Position numbers and translations under genes: made by a program
Part shown: positions 36,764 through 46,230 of the stretch, in pieces
Layout of the letters: each line of letters begins with the position of its first letter
How positions within the stretch are numbered: the first letter of the stretch is position 1
Notes under the pieces: model-generated
Database searches by the model: none
Seen by the model: only the letters and a program-made list of their open reading frames with translations
What the model was told of the DNA's origin: nothing
Assembly (NCBI RefSeq): GCF_003363435.1
Contig: NZ_QRCT01000028.1
Span: 36,931-100,930, forward strand
Reading direction: 5' to 3'
Source of the DNA: Anaerosacchariphilus polymeriproducens
GTDB lineage: Bacteria; Bacillota; Clostridia; Lachnospirales; Lachnospiraceae
DNA: 64,000 nt

Positions 36764-38386
36764 ATGTTAAAAAAATGGTGGAAACAAACAGCTGCAATTG
36801 CTCTGGCATTTGCATTAATATTTCAAAGTCCAGCTGCCTTACTTAATGTAGCTGCAACAGCGACGAATGAAAATGAAGAGAATACAGTACCTTCTAATAA
36901 CGAAGAAACGAATGGCTCTGACACGAATCAGAATCCAACTGAAACGGAGAAAAATGAGTCAGACAACAATGAAACAGATACAGAAAAAAGCAATGATGAA
37001 TCCAATCAAGATTCACAAGAATCAGAAAATACAGAGAATACAGAAGAAAATGCTCCCCAAGAGACGAGTTCACAACCGGAAACAACGGTACAAGAGAATC
37101 CAGAAGAAAACACCACCCAGACTGAAACTAATACAAATACTACAAAAACGCAAGAAACAGTTTCTCAGCCAACTGGTGATAAAACGATTCAAATCGATGG
37201 AGTAAATTATAAGATTTCAGACGGTTTTTCTCAAGACGATGCTCCTGCTAATTTTTCAATTACTTCTTTAGATTATAACGGAAACACAGTTTCAGCATTA
37301 AAATTTAATAATGGTGAAATTTATCTTTTGTATTTGGTCAAGGACGGTAATTATAGCGGATCATTCTTTGTATATAATCAAACGGATAAAAGTGCTTATC
37401 CGTTCCATAAGATTGGAAATGATGAAAATTATATTTTTGTATTAAAAACTCCGGAGGGAGAGAATGTACCGGATGGATTTGCTGAAACTACATTATTAAT
37501 AGAAGAAAATACTGTAAGTGCATATCGTTATAATGCAGCTACAACATCATCAGGAAATCAACCTAATGCTGATAGTTCGAAAACTGAAACTGCAACTGAG
37601 GAAACGGATTCTGATGATACTACAAATACATTATCACCTGCAGATTTTTATCTTATTTATGGAATGAGCAGTGATGGTTACCGAGGTTGGTTTCAATATG
37701 ATGCAGGATTAAAAAATTATCTTCGTTACATATCTTTTGGGGAGAAAGATAAAGAAGAAAATTCAGATTCTGTAAAGCAACTGGAAAAAGTCCAGGGACA
37801 ATTAGATAGTTTAAATAAGAAGTATGAGACAGTAATAAAAAATAGAGTACTGATTATAAGTGGTCTTATCATTTTCATATTTGTTCTAATTATTATTATT
37901 ACCGGACTAATTTTTAAAGTCAGAGATTTAAAATACAGTAGTGACTGGGATGATGATGACGACGATGATGATAATGATGACATTGGGGACGGTAAGCGCA
38001 AATGGAATGATGATTACGATTATGATGTAGATGATGAAGATGATTATAGCCAGGAAGTAGATTTAACAGACGTAGACTATAAAAATAATAAATTAGAAAA
38101 AAAGGTAGAAGAAGGGATAAAAGATGAAAGTAATAATCAAAGTTTTATACAAGATAATAAAACGTCTCTGCCTACTATGGGTTCTGATTTTAGAGAAGAA
38201 AATAGGATATCTCCAAAAGATATTATGCCGAGTATGGAAATTAGCAGTGAAGAAACAATAATGGCTGAATCTGAGTTGGCTAAAGAAGTTGCTAAAGCAA
38301 TGAGTGGACAGCAAGAAAGACCTAAACCTGAATTCGATGAATCTTCTGAAGACAATTTTAATTTCGAATTCGTTGACTTGGATTAG
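36764..38386 (+). CDS. Membrane-anchored surface protein with acidic tail
   Basis: A 540-residue protein that I do not recognise by family. It has a signal peptide (AAIALAFALIFQSPAALLNV, cleavage near AATA). A long Asn/Glu/Thr/Ser-rich linker spans about 30-140, and two related extracellular beta-rich blocks follow (TIQIDGVNYKISDGF and a YGMSSDGYRGWFQYD type end). A coiled coil is at about 330-360, one transmembrane helix at about 365-388, and then a cytoplasmic tail with an almost pure Asp run at about 398-420. The start follows AAGGAGAAGG; a longer upstream frame lies inside purD. Charge order suggests outside-in topology. It could be a wall or polysaccharide sensor; this is inference. Confidence 0.75.
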   Translation: MLKKWWKQTAAIALAFALIFQSPAALLNVAATATNENEENTVPSNNEETNGSDTNQNPTETEKNESDNNETDTEKSNDESNQDSQESENTENTEENAPQETSSQPETTVQENPEENTTQTETNTNTTKTQETVSQPTGDKTIQIDGVNYKISDGFSQDDAPANFSITSLDYNGNTVSALKFNNGEIYLLYLVKDGNYSGSFFVYNQTDKSAYPFHKIGNDENYIFVLKTPEGENVPDGFAETTLLIEENTVSAYRYNAATTSSGNQPNADSSKTETATEETDSDDTTNTLSPADFYLIYGMSSDGYRGWFQYDAGLKNYLRYISFGEKDKEENSDSVKQLEKVQGQLDSLNKKYETVIKNRVLIISGLIIFIFVLIIIITGLIFKVRDLKYSSDWDDDDDDDDNDDIGDGKRKWNDDYDYDVDDEDDYSQEVDLTDVDYKNNKLEKKVEEGIKDESNNQSFIQDNKTSLPTMGSDFREENRISPKDIMPSMEISSEETIMAESELAKEVAKAMSGQQERPKPEFDESSEDNFNFEFVDLD

Positions 38387-38408
38387 TTTTACAGGGAGGA
38401 AACGAAAG

Positions 38409-38687
38409 ATGGCGTATATGTGGGGATACATCGGAGGTATGATAACTGTTTTATATATGGTTATTGCGCTTGTAAGAAAAGTAATTTTTAGAGATAAATA
38501 TCTTATACTTAAAGATGGAGTATTGGGATGGATTCTTTCAATTTTTTGGCTTTATATTTATTTAATTGCTTGTTTAATTATTTTTATTATTACTAAGGTG
38601 CAGGGGAAACCATTTACAATAAAAAAGTCAAAAATTATAGTAAGTGCAGTACTTACAATTTTCTTTTTATTTCTAAGCATGTTATAA
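38409..38687 (+). CDS. Small membrane protein
   Basis: A 92-residue protein with three hydrophobic helices (about 3-20, 35-58 and 70-90) separated by basic loops. The ATG at 38409 follows GGGAGGAAACGAAAG; a longer frame from 38304 overlaps the previous gene and lacks a ribosome-binding site. It lies 22 bp after the acidic-tail protein and before a strong terminator, so the two may work together. No family recognised. Confidence 0.7.
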   Translation: MAYMWGYIGGMITVLYMVIALVRKVIFRDKYLILKDGVLGWILSIFWLYIYLIACLIIFIITKVQGKPFTIKKSKIIVSAVLTIFFLFLSML

Positions 38688-38696
38688 AAAAATAAG

Positions 38697-38734
38697 AATC
38701 TTCTGAATTTTATTTAAATTCAGAAGATTTTTTA
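38697..38734 (+). terminator. Intrinsic terminator
   Basis: AATCTTCTGAATTT / AAATTCAGAAGATT with a short loop, followed by a T run. It ends the purM to membrane-protein run. Confidence 0.9.
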
Positions 38735-38840
38735 TAGTAGATATTGTTAGAGTTGTGAAAAATAATAGTAAATAGAAATGAAATATAATTCTTGAAAAAT
38801 ATTATACTTGTGATAACATATATATAACAGAGGTGATACT

Positions 38841-39221
38841 ATGATTATAGAAATTGATTTTAATAGTGATGAGGCCATCTATATTCAACTTCGCAATCAG
38901 ATTATAATAGGGATTGCAACTTCCAGATATCAAGAAGGTGATACGCTCCCTTCCGTTCGTCAATTGGCAGATCATATTGGAATAAACATGCATACCGTTA
39001 ATAAAGCATATAGTGTGTTAAAACAGGAAGGTTTCATTAAGCTGGACCGCAGAAAAGGTGCAGTTATTGCGCTCGATGTGGATAAGTTAAGAGGGCTTGA
39101 AGAGATGAAACGAGATTTGCGTGTTTTGTTAGCTAAGGGAAGATGTAAGAATATAACGGCAGATGAAGTCCATCAAATTATTGATGAAATTTATTGCGAA
39201 TATAAATATGAAGAACCATAA
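38841..39221 (+). CDS. GntR family (YtrA-like) regulator
   Basis: A 126-residue small regulator. The winged helix is complete (AIYIQLRNQIIIGIATSRYQ, LPSVRQLADHIGINMHTVNK, EGFIKLDRRKGAVIAL) and is followed by only about 50 residues of C-terminal helix, as in the YtrA subfamily. It is separated from clpC by just 26 bp, so it probably controls clpC expression, perhaps in place of CtsR. AGAGGTGA precedes the ATG. It is related in type, but clearly not identical, to the partial regulator at the left edge. Confidence 0.9.
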   Translation: MIIEIDFNSDEAIYIQLRNQIIIGIATSRYQEGDTLPSVRQLADHIGINMHTVNKAYSVLKQEGFIKLDRRKGAVIALDVDKLRGLEEMKRDLRVLLAKGRCKNITADEVHQIIDEIYCEYKYEEP

Positions 39222-39247
39222 GAAAGTCAAACTTTAGGAGGATTATC

Positions 39248-41698
39248 ATGCAGAATCATTATACAAATAAAGCAGAAAAAGCACTCGTATTAGCAGAGAA
39301 GGCTTCCAAAATGCTGCATCAAAGTTATATAGGAACAGAACATATTTTAGTGGGTCTACTAAAAGAAGGGAGTGGCGTGGCTGCTCAGACTTTAATGTCT
39401 GGAGGTCTGGAAGAAGGTGCATTGTTAGAAGCCATAGAAAATCTTATAGCTTTGGATGGACGCGTTCAAGTAATGGATCCACAAGGATATTCACCAAGTG
39501 TAAAAAGAGTTTTAGAGTCATCAGCAAAAGAGGCAGAAAGATTCAAATCAAACTTGGTTGGAACGGAACATATACTAATGGCAATTATTAAAGAGACGGA
39601 TTGTGCAGCAGCTCGTTTATTAAATACCCTTGGAATCAATATCCAGAAACTTTATGTTGAAATATTAGTTTCAATGGGGCAGGATGGAAACTTGTATAAA
39701 GAAGATTTTCAAAACGGAAAACCTTTACGTAAATCTTCAGATAACCTAACACCAACGTTAGACCAATACTCCAGAGATTTAACAGAATTAGCTAAGGAAA
39801 GAAAACTTGATCCGGTAATAGGAAGAATGGAAGAAATCCATAGATTAATTCAAATCTTAAGCAGAAGGACAAAAAATAATCCATGTTTGATCGGAGAGCC
39901 TGGAGTGGGAAAATCTGCTATTATAGAGGGACTTGCACAACGTATTATAGCAGGTGATGTTCCTGAGACTGTATTTGGAAAGAGAGTTGTGATATTGGAC
40001 TTGTCAAGTATGATAGCAGGTTCAAAATATCGTGGAGAATTTGAAGAACGTATCAAAAAAGTATTAAAGGAAGTTAAAAATGACGGAAATATTTTAATGT
40101 TTATAGATGAAATTCATACAATTATTGGAGCAGGAGGAGCAGAAGGAGCTCTTGATGCATCTAATATATTAAAACCATCTCTGGCAAGGGGTGAGATACA
40201 ATTAATAGGTGCGACAACAATTGAGGAATATCGAAAATATATCGAAAAAGATGCAGCTTTAGAACGAAGGTTCCAACCAATAATGGTGGAAGAACCAACA
40301 GAAGAACAAACTTTAGAAATATTAAAAGGGTTAAGAGCGAATTATGAAAAGCATCATCAAGTTATAATTACAGAAGAGGCGATGATAGCAGCAGTAAAAA
40401 TGTCGAAACGATATATTAATGATAGATTTTTGCCTGATAAAGCAATTGATTTAATAGATGAGGCATCTTCCAGAGTGCGTCTGGGTGGATTCAAAGAGCC
40501 GGAAGAACTGCAAGAATTAGATCAATTTATTGGAAAGCTGGAACAACAGATCGAAGAAGCTATTTCGAATGCACAATATGATGAAGTGAAACAGCTGAAA
40601 GAGTTACAGACAAAAAAAGTAAAAGAAAAAGAGACGCTTTTGAATAAAAAAGTAAGAAGCCGATCTAGAAAGAAATTAATTGTTGGAGAAAGTGAAGTAG
40701 CAGAAATTGTTTCCAATTGGACAAAAATACCTGTCAAAAAATTAGAAGAAGGCGAGACTGCAAGACTTCGTAAGTTAGAAAAAATTCTCCATAAACGAGT
40801 GATAGGACAGGAAGAAGCTGTTTTGGCAGTAGCGAAAGCTGTGAAAAGAGGAAGAGTTGGATTGAAAGACCCGAATCGTCCGATTGGTTCCTTTTTGATG
40901 CTTGGACCTACCGGAGTAGGAAAGACTGAATTATCTAAAGCACTTGCAGAGGCTATGTTTGGTAATGAATCAGCAATTATCAGAATGGATATGTCAGAAT
41001 ATATGGAAAAACACAGTGTATCGAAAATGATAGGATCTCCTCCTGGTTATGTGGGTTATGATGAAGGAGGACAGCTAAGTGAAAAAGTAAGAAGAAATCC
41101 TTATTCAGTTATCCTGTTTGATGAAATTGAAAAAGCCCATCCAGATGTATTTAATATATTACTGCAGGTTTTAGATGACGGACATATTACAGATGCTCAG
41201 GGAAGAAAAATTGATTTTAAGAATACGGTAATTATCATGACATCTAATGCCGGAGCCCAATCGATCATATCACCAAAGAAATTAGGATTTACTTCTACGA
41301 ACGATGAAAAACAGAATTATGAAATGATGAAGCGAAATGTAATGGAAGAGGTAAAACGCATTTTTAAACCTGAATTTTTAAACCGGATTGACGAAACGAT
41401 AGTATTTCATGCTTTGAATAAAGAACATATGAAGAAGATCGTATCCATTATGCTTGGTGTTTTAATAGAACGATGCAATAAGCAGATGAGTATTCAATTA
41501 ACTGTCAGAGATTCTGTAAAAGCTTTTATTGTAGAGAGTTCTTTTGATGAAAAATATGGAGCCAGACCCTTACGCCGTAAAATTCAAACCGAAATAGAAG
41601 ATAAACTTGCAGAGGAAATTTTAGCAGGAAAAGTCAAAGAAGGAGACCAAGTTGCTGTCGGAATGAGCAAGAAACAAATAACATTTGAAGTTAAATAA
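39248..41698 (+). CDS. clpC: ATP-dependent Clp protease ATP-binding subunit ClpC
   Basis: An 816-residue AAA+ unfoldase with two ATPase modules. Two Clp N-repeats occupy about residues 1-145. D1 has Walker A GEPGVGKS (about 216-223) and D2 has GPTGVGKT (about 553-560). A coiled middle domain lies at about 415-470, and Walker B sites are MFIDEIH and ILFDEIE. It would feed proteins to ClpP. In many Firmicutes clpC is with ctsR-mcsA-mcsB; here it is alone with a GntR regulator. TTTAGGAGG lies before the ATG. Confidence 0.95.
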   Translation: MQNHYTNKAEKALVLAEKASKMLHQSYIGTEHILVGLLKEGSGVAAQTLMSGGLEEGALLEAIENLIALDGRVQVMDPQGYSPSVKRVLESSAKEAERFKSNLVGTEHILMAIIKETDCAAARLLNTLGINIQKLYVEILVSMGQDGNLYKEDFQNGKPLRKSSDNLTPTLDQYSRDLTELAKERKLDPVIGRMEEIHRLIQILSRRTKNNPCLIGEPGVGKSAIIEGLAQRIIAGDVPETVFGKRVVILDLSSMIAGSKYRGEFEERIKKVLKEVKNDGNILMFIDEIHTIIGAGGAEGALDASNILKPSLARGEIQLIGATTIEEYRKYIEKDAALERRFQPIMVEEPTEEQTLEILKGLRANYEKHHQVIITEEAMIAAVKMSKRYINDRFLPDKAIDLIDEASSRVRLGGFKEPEELQELDQFIGKLEQQIEEAISNAQYDEVKQLKELQTKKVKEKETLLNKKVRSRSRKKLIVGESEVAEIVSNWTKIPVKKLEEGETARLRKLEKILHKRVIGQEEAVLAVAKAVKRGRVGLKDPNRPIGSFLMLGPTGVGKTELSKALAEAMFGNESAIIRMDMSEYMEKHSVSKMIGSPPGYVGYDEGGQLSEKVRRNPYSVILFDEIEKAHPDVFNILLQVLDDGHITDAQGRKIDFKNTVIIMTSNAGAQSIISPKKLGFTSTNDEKQNYEMMKRNVMEEVKRIFKPEFLNRIDETIVFHALNKEHMKKIVSIMLGVLIERCNKQMSIQLTVRDSVKAFIVESSFDEKYGARPLRRKIQTEIEDKLAEEILAGKVKEGDQVAVGMSKKQITFEVK

Positions 41699-41796
41699 AA
41701 ATTTCCAGTCGAAATTTTCATAAAATTGAAGATTATGCACTAGAAAAAATGCAAGTTCTATTATATAATAAAGTATGAAGAATAGGAGGGCGAAAG

Positions 41797-42210
41797 ATGG
41801 CAGTAATATCAGAGTTAATCCGTAAAGAAGCTGATGGAAGCATTAGTTTTGGTGACTACTCATTAGAAAAAAAAACCAAGGTTGAAGACTATAAGCATAA
41901 TGGTGATTTATACAAAGTAAAAACATTCAAAGAGATTACCAAACTAGAAAAAAATGGTATGTTTGTATATGAGTCAGTTCCGGGAACAACAGTCTTACAG
42001 TTAAAACAAACAGAGGACGGTATGCAATTTCAGGTAGAAGGAAAAGACGATGCCCAAATTACGGTTGAGTTGGAAGATAAGGCATGTTATGCAATTACCA
42101 TTGATGGTGAAAGTGCAGGCAAAATGGAAACAAATGTTGGGGGCAAACTCAATCTCAGCGTGGAACTTGGTCAAGCACCGGTGGATGTTAAAATTACAAA
42201 ATGTGATTAA
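41797..42210 (+). CDS. Conserved small beta-rich protein
   Basis: A 137-residue soluble protein with no signal peptide. It opens VISELIRKEADGSISFGDYS and continues as alternating short strands (LYKVKTFKEITKLEKNGMFV, KMETNVGGKLNLSVELGQAP). I recall near neighbours in Lachnospiraceae databases labelled endosialidase, but no glycosidase motif is visible, so I would not use that name. TAGGAGGGC precedes the ATG. A TATAAT at 41764-41769 may be its -10 box, without a clear -35. Confidence 0.75.
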   Translation: MAVISELIRKEADGSISFGDYSLEKKTKVEDYKHNGDLYKVKTFKEITKLEKNGMFVYESVPGTTVLQLKQTEDGMQFQVEGKDDAQITVELEDKACYAITIDGESAGKMETNVGGKLNLSVELGQAPVDVKITKCD

Positions 42211-42216
42211 AATATT

Positions 42217-42247
42217 AAGGCGGATACGAGTTATCCGCCTTCTTGTC
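42217..42247 (+). terminator. Terminator before radA
   Basis: AAGGCGGATA / TATCCGCCTT, ten base pairs with a five-base loop and a weak T-rich tail. Confidence 0.75.
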
Positions 42248-42263
42248 TGAAGGGAGAACAAAA

Positions 42264-43616
42264 ATGGCAAAAGCAAGTACCATTTATTTTTGTCAAGAAT
42301 GTGGTTACGAATCTTCGAAATGGATGGGGCAATGTCCTGGATGCAAACAGTGGAACACTTTTGTTGAAGAAAAAGTAACACATACAAAAGGAAATTCTCA
42401 TAAAAAAATAGAGAAAGCGGAAGTTTCCAAACTCTCCGCAATTGAACTACGGGAAGACCAAAGAATACATACACAAATAAAAGAACTTGACAGAGTTTTG
42501 GGAGGCGGGATTGTACAAGGTTCCCTTACTCTAATTGGGGGAGATCCGGGGATAGGAAAATCAACTTTATTATTACAGGTATGCAAAGAATTAACAGACC
42601 AGAAGAAACGTATCTTGTATATATCTGGGGAAGAATCGCTGCAGCAGATAAAAATCCGGGCAAAAAGAATAGGAACTTTTGAAAATGATTTAATGCTACT
42701 TTGTGAAACAAATCTGGATATAATTGAAACTGTAATCAAAAAGGAGAACCCTGAAGTAGTTATCATCGATTCCATACAGACGATGTATAATGAAGCGGTT
42801 TCTTCTGCACCTGGAAGTGTATCACAAGTACGTGAATCTACAGGGGTTTTAATGCAGATTGCAAAAAAATTAAACATTTCTATTTTTATAGTAGGGCATG
42901 TGACGAAAGAAGGTGTGGTAGCCGGTCCGAGAGTATTGGAGCATATGGTCGATACGGTATTATATTTTGAAGGAGACCGTCATGCAGCTTATCGAATTCT
43001 TAGAGGAGTGAAGAACCGATTTGGTTCTACCAATGAAATCGGGGTATTTGAAATGGTCTCTACTGGTTTAAGAGAGGTGGAGAATCCTTCAGAGTTTATG
43101 CTGAACGGAAAACCCAAGGAAGCTTCCGGGTCTATTGTTGCCTGTTCTATGGAGGGGACCCGTCCAATTTTAATAGAGATACAGGCTTTGGTCTGTCAAA
43201 CCAACTTTGGAATACCGAGAAGAACAGCAGCCGGTACGGATTTTAACCGAGTCAATTTATTAATGGCAGTCTTAGAGAAGAGATTAGGACTTCAATTATC
43301 AAATTGTGATGCCTATGTTAATATTGCCGGAGGCATTAAGATGACAGAACCTGCAGTTGATTTGGGTATCGTAATGGCACTTGTATCCAGTTACAAAGAT
43401 CGTCCAATAGATGAGAAAACGATATGTTTTGGTGAAGTGGGACTTAGCGGTGAAGTGAGAGCTGTCAACATGGCAGAGCAAAGAGTGTTAGAAGCCAAAA
43501 AATTAGGATTTGAAACCGTAATTCTGCCGGCAGTCTGTCTCTCGAGCGTCAAAGAAATTGCAGGAATAAAACTGTCAGGAGTACAAACAGTAAGGGATGC
43601 CATTCATTTGCTTTAG
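42264..43616 (+). CDS. radA: DNA repair protein RadA (Sms)
   Basis: A 450-residue RecA-like protein that helps branch migration and processing of recombination intermediates. The N-terminal zinc finger is FCQECGYESSKWMGQCPGC. Walker A GGDPGIGKSTLLLQV follows at about residue 93. The RadA-specific VKNRFGSTNEIGVFEM is near 253. The C-terminal Lon-protease-like domain includes PAVDLGIVMALVSSY and FGEVGLSGEVRAV. A longer frame opens at 42243, but GAAGGGAG lies before the ATG at 42264. Confidence 0.96.
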   Translation: MAKASTIYFCQECGYESSKWMGQCPGCKQWNTFVEEKVTHTKGNSHKKIEKAEVSKLSAIELREDQRIHTQIKELDRVLGGGIVQGSLTLIGGDPGIGKSTLLLQVCKELTDQKKRILYISGEESLQQIKIRAKRIGTFENDLMLLCETNLDIIETVIKKENPEVVIIDSIQTMYNEAVSSAPGSVSQVRESTGVLMQIAKKLNISIFIVGHVTKEGVVAGPRVLEHMVDTVLYFEGDRHAAYRILRGVKNRFGSTNEIGVFEMVSTGLREVENPSEFMLNGKPKEASGSIVACSMEGTRPILIEIQALVCQTNFGIPRRTAAGTDFNRVNLLMAVLEKRLGLQLSNCDAYVNIAGGIKMTEPAVDLGIVMALVSSYKDRPIDEKTICFGEVGLSGEVRAVNMAEQRVLEAKKLGFETVILPAVCLSSVKEIAGIKLSGVQTVRDAIHLL

Positions 43617-43635
43617 AAAAAAATATGCATTTTTC

Positions 43636-43664
43636 TTGACAAAAATTGTAGCTTATGATATAAA
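43636..43664 (+). promoter_or_regulatory. tRNA-Trp promoter
   Basis: TTGACA (43636-43641), 17-bp spacer, TATAAA (43659-43664), 36 bp before the tRNA. Confidence 0.8.
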
Positions 43665-43699
43665 TAATAGGCAGGTCAAAACAGCCTGTTATTTGTTAA

Positions 43700-43772
43700 A
43701 GGGATATAGTTCAGTTGGTAGAACGTTGGTCTCCAAAACCAAATGTCGAGGGTTCGAGTCCTTCTGTCCCTG
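43700..43772 (+). tRNA. trnW: tRNA-Trp (anticodon CCA)
   Basis: Acceptor arms AGGGATA / TGTCCCT pair over seven bases (one G-T). The D-arm contains AGTTCAGTTGGTAGA, the anticodon arm TTGGT-CTCCAAA-ACCAA reads CCA, and the T-arm is GAGGG-TTCGAGT-CCTTC. The CCA tail is not encoded. The gene has its own promoter, followed by a hairpin terminator. It marks the border between the housekeeping block and an accessory block, and may be an integration site. Confidence 0.97.
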
Positions 43773-43788
43773 TTGAAAGATGATGAGA

Positions 43789-43836
43789 AAAAGAGTTAAA
43801 ACCTAGTGAAATCAAGGGTTTTAGCTCTTTTTTCTT
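43789..43836 (+). terminator. tRNA-Trp terminator
   Basis: AAAGAGTTAAAACC / GGTTTTAGCTCTTT with a 14-base loop, then a T-rich run. Confidence 0.8.
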
Positions 43837-44012
43837 CTGGAAAGAATATGAAAGTAAGCTTTGCAGAAATAAAATTATTAGAAGAGAAGAATAAAAAAAA
43901 TTGAATACGAAGGGCAATATAATTAAAAGAACGTTAAAAGGTAGTCCACAAATGCTATCTTTTGTGTCTTTACAACATATCTTTGCTCTTCTGTTAATTT
44001 TTTGCTTTCTGC

Positions 44013-44758
44013 TCAAAACATCTCACTACTCAAACAAATCCGTTCTTCTTCGCAACCCGCAGCCATTGGCAGTATCTGCTTTTGCTTTCTTACCAATTCC
44101 AGCATATTTCCTTTATTCGATTTATAAATACGCAGCTTCGCCATCTGCTGCACCCCCTGTCTGCGTTAATCATCTCCTGCTGAATCCAATAAATGGGATG
44201 ATGCTGCAATAATATATTTCTGCATATGAAACTTATCCAAGACAAAGGTCGATTCACCTATCCATTTACATCCACTTTTAATCCAGGATGCTCCATCTCC
44301 ATTGATATAAATGTGTTTGACGCAATTAAGGTCATAAGTCGCACTGATATAATGATAAATTTCTCGCCAGAATTGTTCTACTCCTTTACTCCCTTCATAC
44401 AGTCCTCCGAAATACTTGGGATTTACAAGTCTTATCTGCTCGCTTCTTGGTGCTTCTTGTTCTACCCCTTCATATACATATGCCAGTTTTTGCATCCTGG
44501 TATTCTTTCTGGTTCCTTTGATGTCTCCCTTTTCCTGTAAATATTGTAGTGCAACATGATCTTCATCTGCATCAATATAAAGGTAGGTATCTGCTTTTTG
44601 GTTTTAGGTTGCTGCGCTTCTAATGGAAAATTCAATTTATGAATCTTATTTTTTACGGTCTGTTTACTTACTTTATCCGTCATATGTTGTATACTTTTAA
44701 TCATAGAGAACACCTTTCTTTTGTATCTGATTTTTGTTTGGTCACTAAATCTTAACAT
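44013..44758 (-). pseudogene. Decayed ISLre2-type transposase
   Basis: Several pieces of one transposase of the ISLre2 (UPF0236) family lie in order on the minus strand. Near 44700-44600 is MIKSIQHMTDKVSKQTVKNK. After a frameshift near 44602 comes KADTYLYIDADEDHVALQYL, the catalytic-Asp region, then YGLYEG-like and CVKHIYINGDGASWIK pieces up to about 44167, where a TAA interrupts. Directly beyond, in the same frame, a C-terminal-like piece MAKLRIYKSNKGNMLELVRK runs to a stop at 44013. The N-terminal part and a central segment are deleted, so it cannot be active. No clear terminal repeats or target duplication were found. Confidence 0.8.
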
Positions 44759-44773
44759 AAAATGGTGTTCTCT
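44705..44773. repeat. 10-bp perfect inverted repeat at the transposase remnant's edge
   Basis: AGAGAACACC (44705-44714) and GGTGTTCTCT (44764-44773) are perfect complements 49 bp apart, bracketing the upstream end of the remnant. They might be the arms of a leader hairpin or the trace of another small element. Confidence 0.6.
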
Positions 44774-45107
44774 TTTTATTTTTCCGATTAATATCCTACA
44801 AAAATTTTACCCTAGCATATCAATAACAATATAACTGTAAATGGAGTCATTGCCAATAGATATATTGGTCATTTTATATGAGAGGGAAAATGTTTAAGGG
44901 GTATTCAAGAAAGGTGCTTTCGCATACAAGAAGATTATCTAAGGGATATCAGTTATTTTTAGTCACCAAAAGACTGAAATAGCATATGCTTATTTAAATA
45001 TAACAGATAAAATTTAATAATATTATAATTGTAAATAAGCGTTGAAATAATATCTTGCTAATGTTAAAGTAGTATTAAAATGCTATTAGTGAGGTGTGAT
45101 TTATATT
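44759..45107. other. Stretch without a convincing gene
   Basis: AT-rich spacer between the transposase remnant and the ribbon-helix-helix gene. It holds one possible 30-codon frame at 44890-44982 with AGAGGGAAA before its ATG, encoding a very basic peptide (MFKGYSRKVLSHTRRLSKGY start). A promoter lies at 45042-45070. I see nothing else. Confidence 0.5.
45042..45070 (+). promoter_or_regulatory. Promoter of the ribbon-helix-helix-like gene
   Basis: TTGAAA (45042-45047), 17-bp spacer, TAAAGT (45065-45070), 37 bp before the ATG at 45108. Confidence 0.5.
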
Positions 45108-45365
45108 ATGGCAAGTTTGAAAGATGAAATAGTAAAGCAAGAAAAAAAGGTAACTCAACCTAAGAAATCTCCTGTAACTAAATTGACTTCTACCCGAAAT
45201 AAGAAAAAGAATTTTGCTTCAGCAAGCATTCAAGTTGAACCAGTGATGTATCAAAGGTTTAAACAAATTAATCAAATGAATGGACAAAGTAATAATGCTG
45301 TTATACGAAATTTGATTGCTCAATATGTACGAGAAAATAAGGAATTACTCGACCAAGAGTTTTAA
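45108..45365 (+). CDS. Ribbon-helix-helix-like DNA-binding protein
   Basis: An 85-residue basic protein. The N-terminal ~40 residues are Lys-rich and probably disordered. Residues about 40-80 (FASASIQVEPVMYQRFKQIN followed by NNAVIRNLIAQYVREN) fit a ribbon-helix-helix: one strand then two helices. Such proteins are common in plasmid partition, mobile elements and toxin-antitoxin systems. A GTG four codons earlier is in frame; the ATG is chosen for its spacing from GAGGTG. No toxin or ParA gene is next to it. Confidence 0.65.
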   Translation: MASLKDEIVKQEKKVTQPKKSPVTKLTSTRNKKKNFASASIQVEPVMYQRFKQINQMNGQSNNAVIRNLIAQYVRENKELLDQEF

Positions 45366-45427
45366 AATTAGACATGATAATGATATTATTATGATATTAT
45401 TGAAACATTATATTAATATTACATTAG

Positions 45428-45485
45428 ATAACCTGTGAAAATATTGTCAATGAACATGTGTTGATTATATGTACAGGTTATTTTA
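45428..45485 (+). terminator. Long-loop terminator
   Basis: ATAACCTGT (45428-45436) and ACAGGTTAT (45473-45481) form a nine-base stem with a 36-base loop, followed by TTTATTATTTT. It lies between the DNA-binding protein and the secreted protein. Confidence 0.55.
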
Positions 45486-45583
45486 TTATTTTCATGTATT
45501 AGTAAATAAAAATGTAAAGGAGGGTAGAGCTATATATTTTGTGGACAAACTTAATGTTGCATAATTATGGAAGGGGATATATA

Positions 45584-46207
45584 ATGAAGAAAATGTGTTG
45601 TATAAAAAATAAAATAGTTGCAATTATGCTAATGATTTGTTTTGTTGGGGGAACTGTATTAACTTGTCCTCAAAAAGTGTATGCTAGTAAAGCTAAATCT
45701 ATTTATTGTTATGATGATGAAATTATGAATCAGATATATTATGGATTCAAAATTGAAAAGAAAAATGGTGCTTACTATGCAAAATACACGTGGAGTGGAA
45801 AAAATAACACAGTATTATTGTCAAGAAATAAGAAGATGACTTTTGATGAGTTTGGTAAAAAATTAGGATTTAAAATAATAACTAATAAAAGGAAAAGAAA
45901 AATTACAACAACAGAGTATGAATTAAAAAAATATGGAACTAGTGCTCTTATCGCGTTTATTTGTCAGGATGTCAATTGGTTAACTGGATTTGCGGCGGCG
46001 GTAGCTACTGATAAAGCCTTAGAACAAATTTTAAGAAAACCTGGTACATATAAGTTTGTAAGAAAACAAGCTATACTTATAACTAATTTTCTAGGACTAG
46101 AAAAAACACATGTTGTTGTTATATTGACCAAGGTGAAAAAAAAGATTAATGGAAAGTGGAAAACTATTCAAAAAATGAACGACCCATTTTATCTGACATG
46201 GTATTAA
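45584..46207 (+). CDS. Secreted protein of unknown family
   Basis: A 207-residue protein with a signal peptide (IVAIMLMICFVGGTVLTCPQ, cleavage near VYASKAK). The mature part is basic, with a WSGKNNTVLLSRNKK segment, a small-residue hydrophobic stretch WLTGFAAAVATDKALEQILR, and a C-terminal TKVKKKINGKWKTIQKMNDP. The ATG at 45584 follows GGAAGGGGATATATA; a longer frame opening at 45539 lacks a site. The hydrophobic centre in a basic secreted protein recalls some bacteriocin-like or holin-like effectors, but this is only an impression. No relatives recognised. Confidence 0.65.
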   Translation: MKKMCCIKNKIVAIMLMICFVGGTVLTCPQKVYASKAKSIYCYDDEIMNQIYYGFKIEKKNGAYYAKYTWSGKNNTVLLSRNKKMTFDEFGKKLGFKIITNKRKRKITTTEYELKKYGTSALIAFICQDVNWLTGFAAAVATDKALEQILRKPGTYKFVRKQAILITNFLGLEKTHVVVILTKVKKKINGKWKTIQKMNDPFYLTWY

Positions 46208-46230
46208 AGTATTGATTTAAGGAGTATATT

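Noticed and set aside
43711..44540. Plus- and minus-strand open frames near the tRNA
   Set aside because: They overlap the tRNA or run antisense or out of frame to the ISLre2 remnant, and lack ribosome-binding sites.
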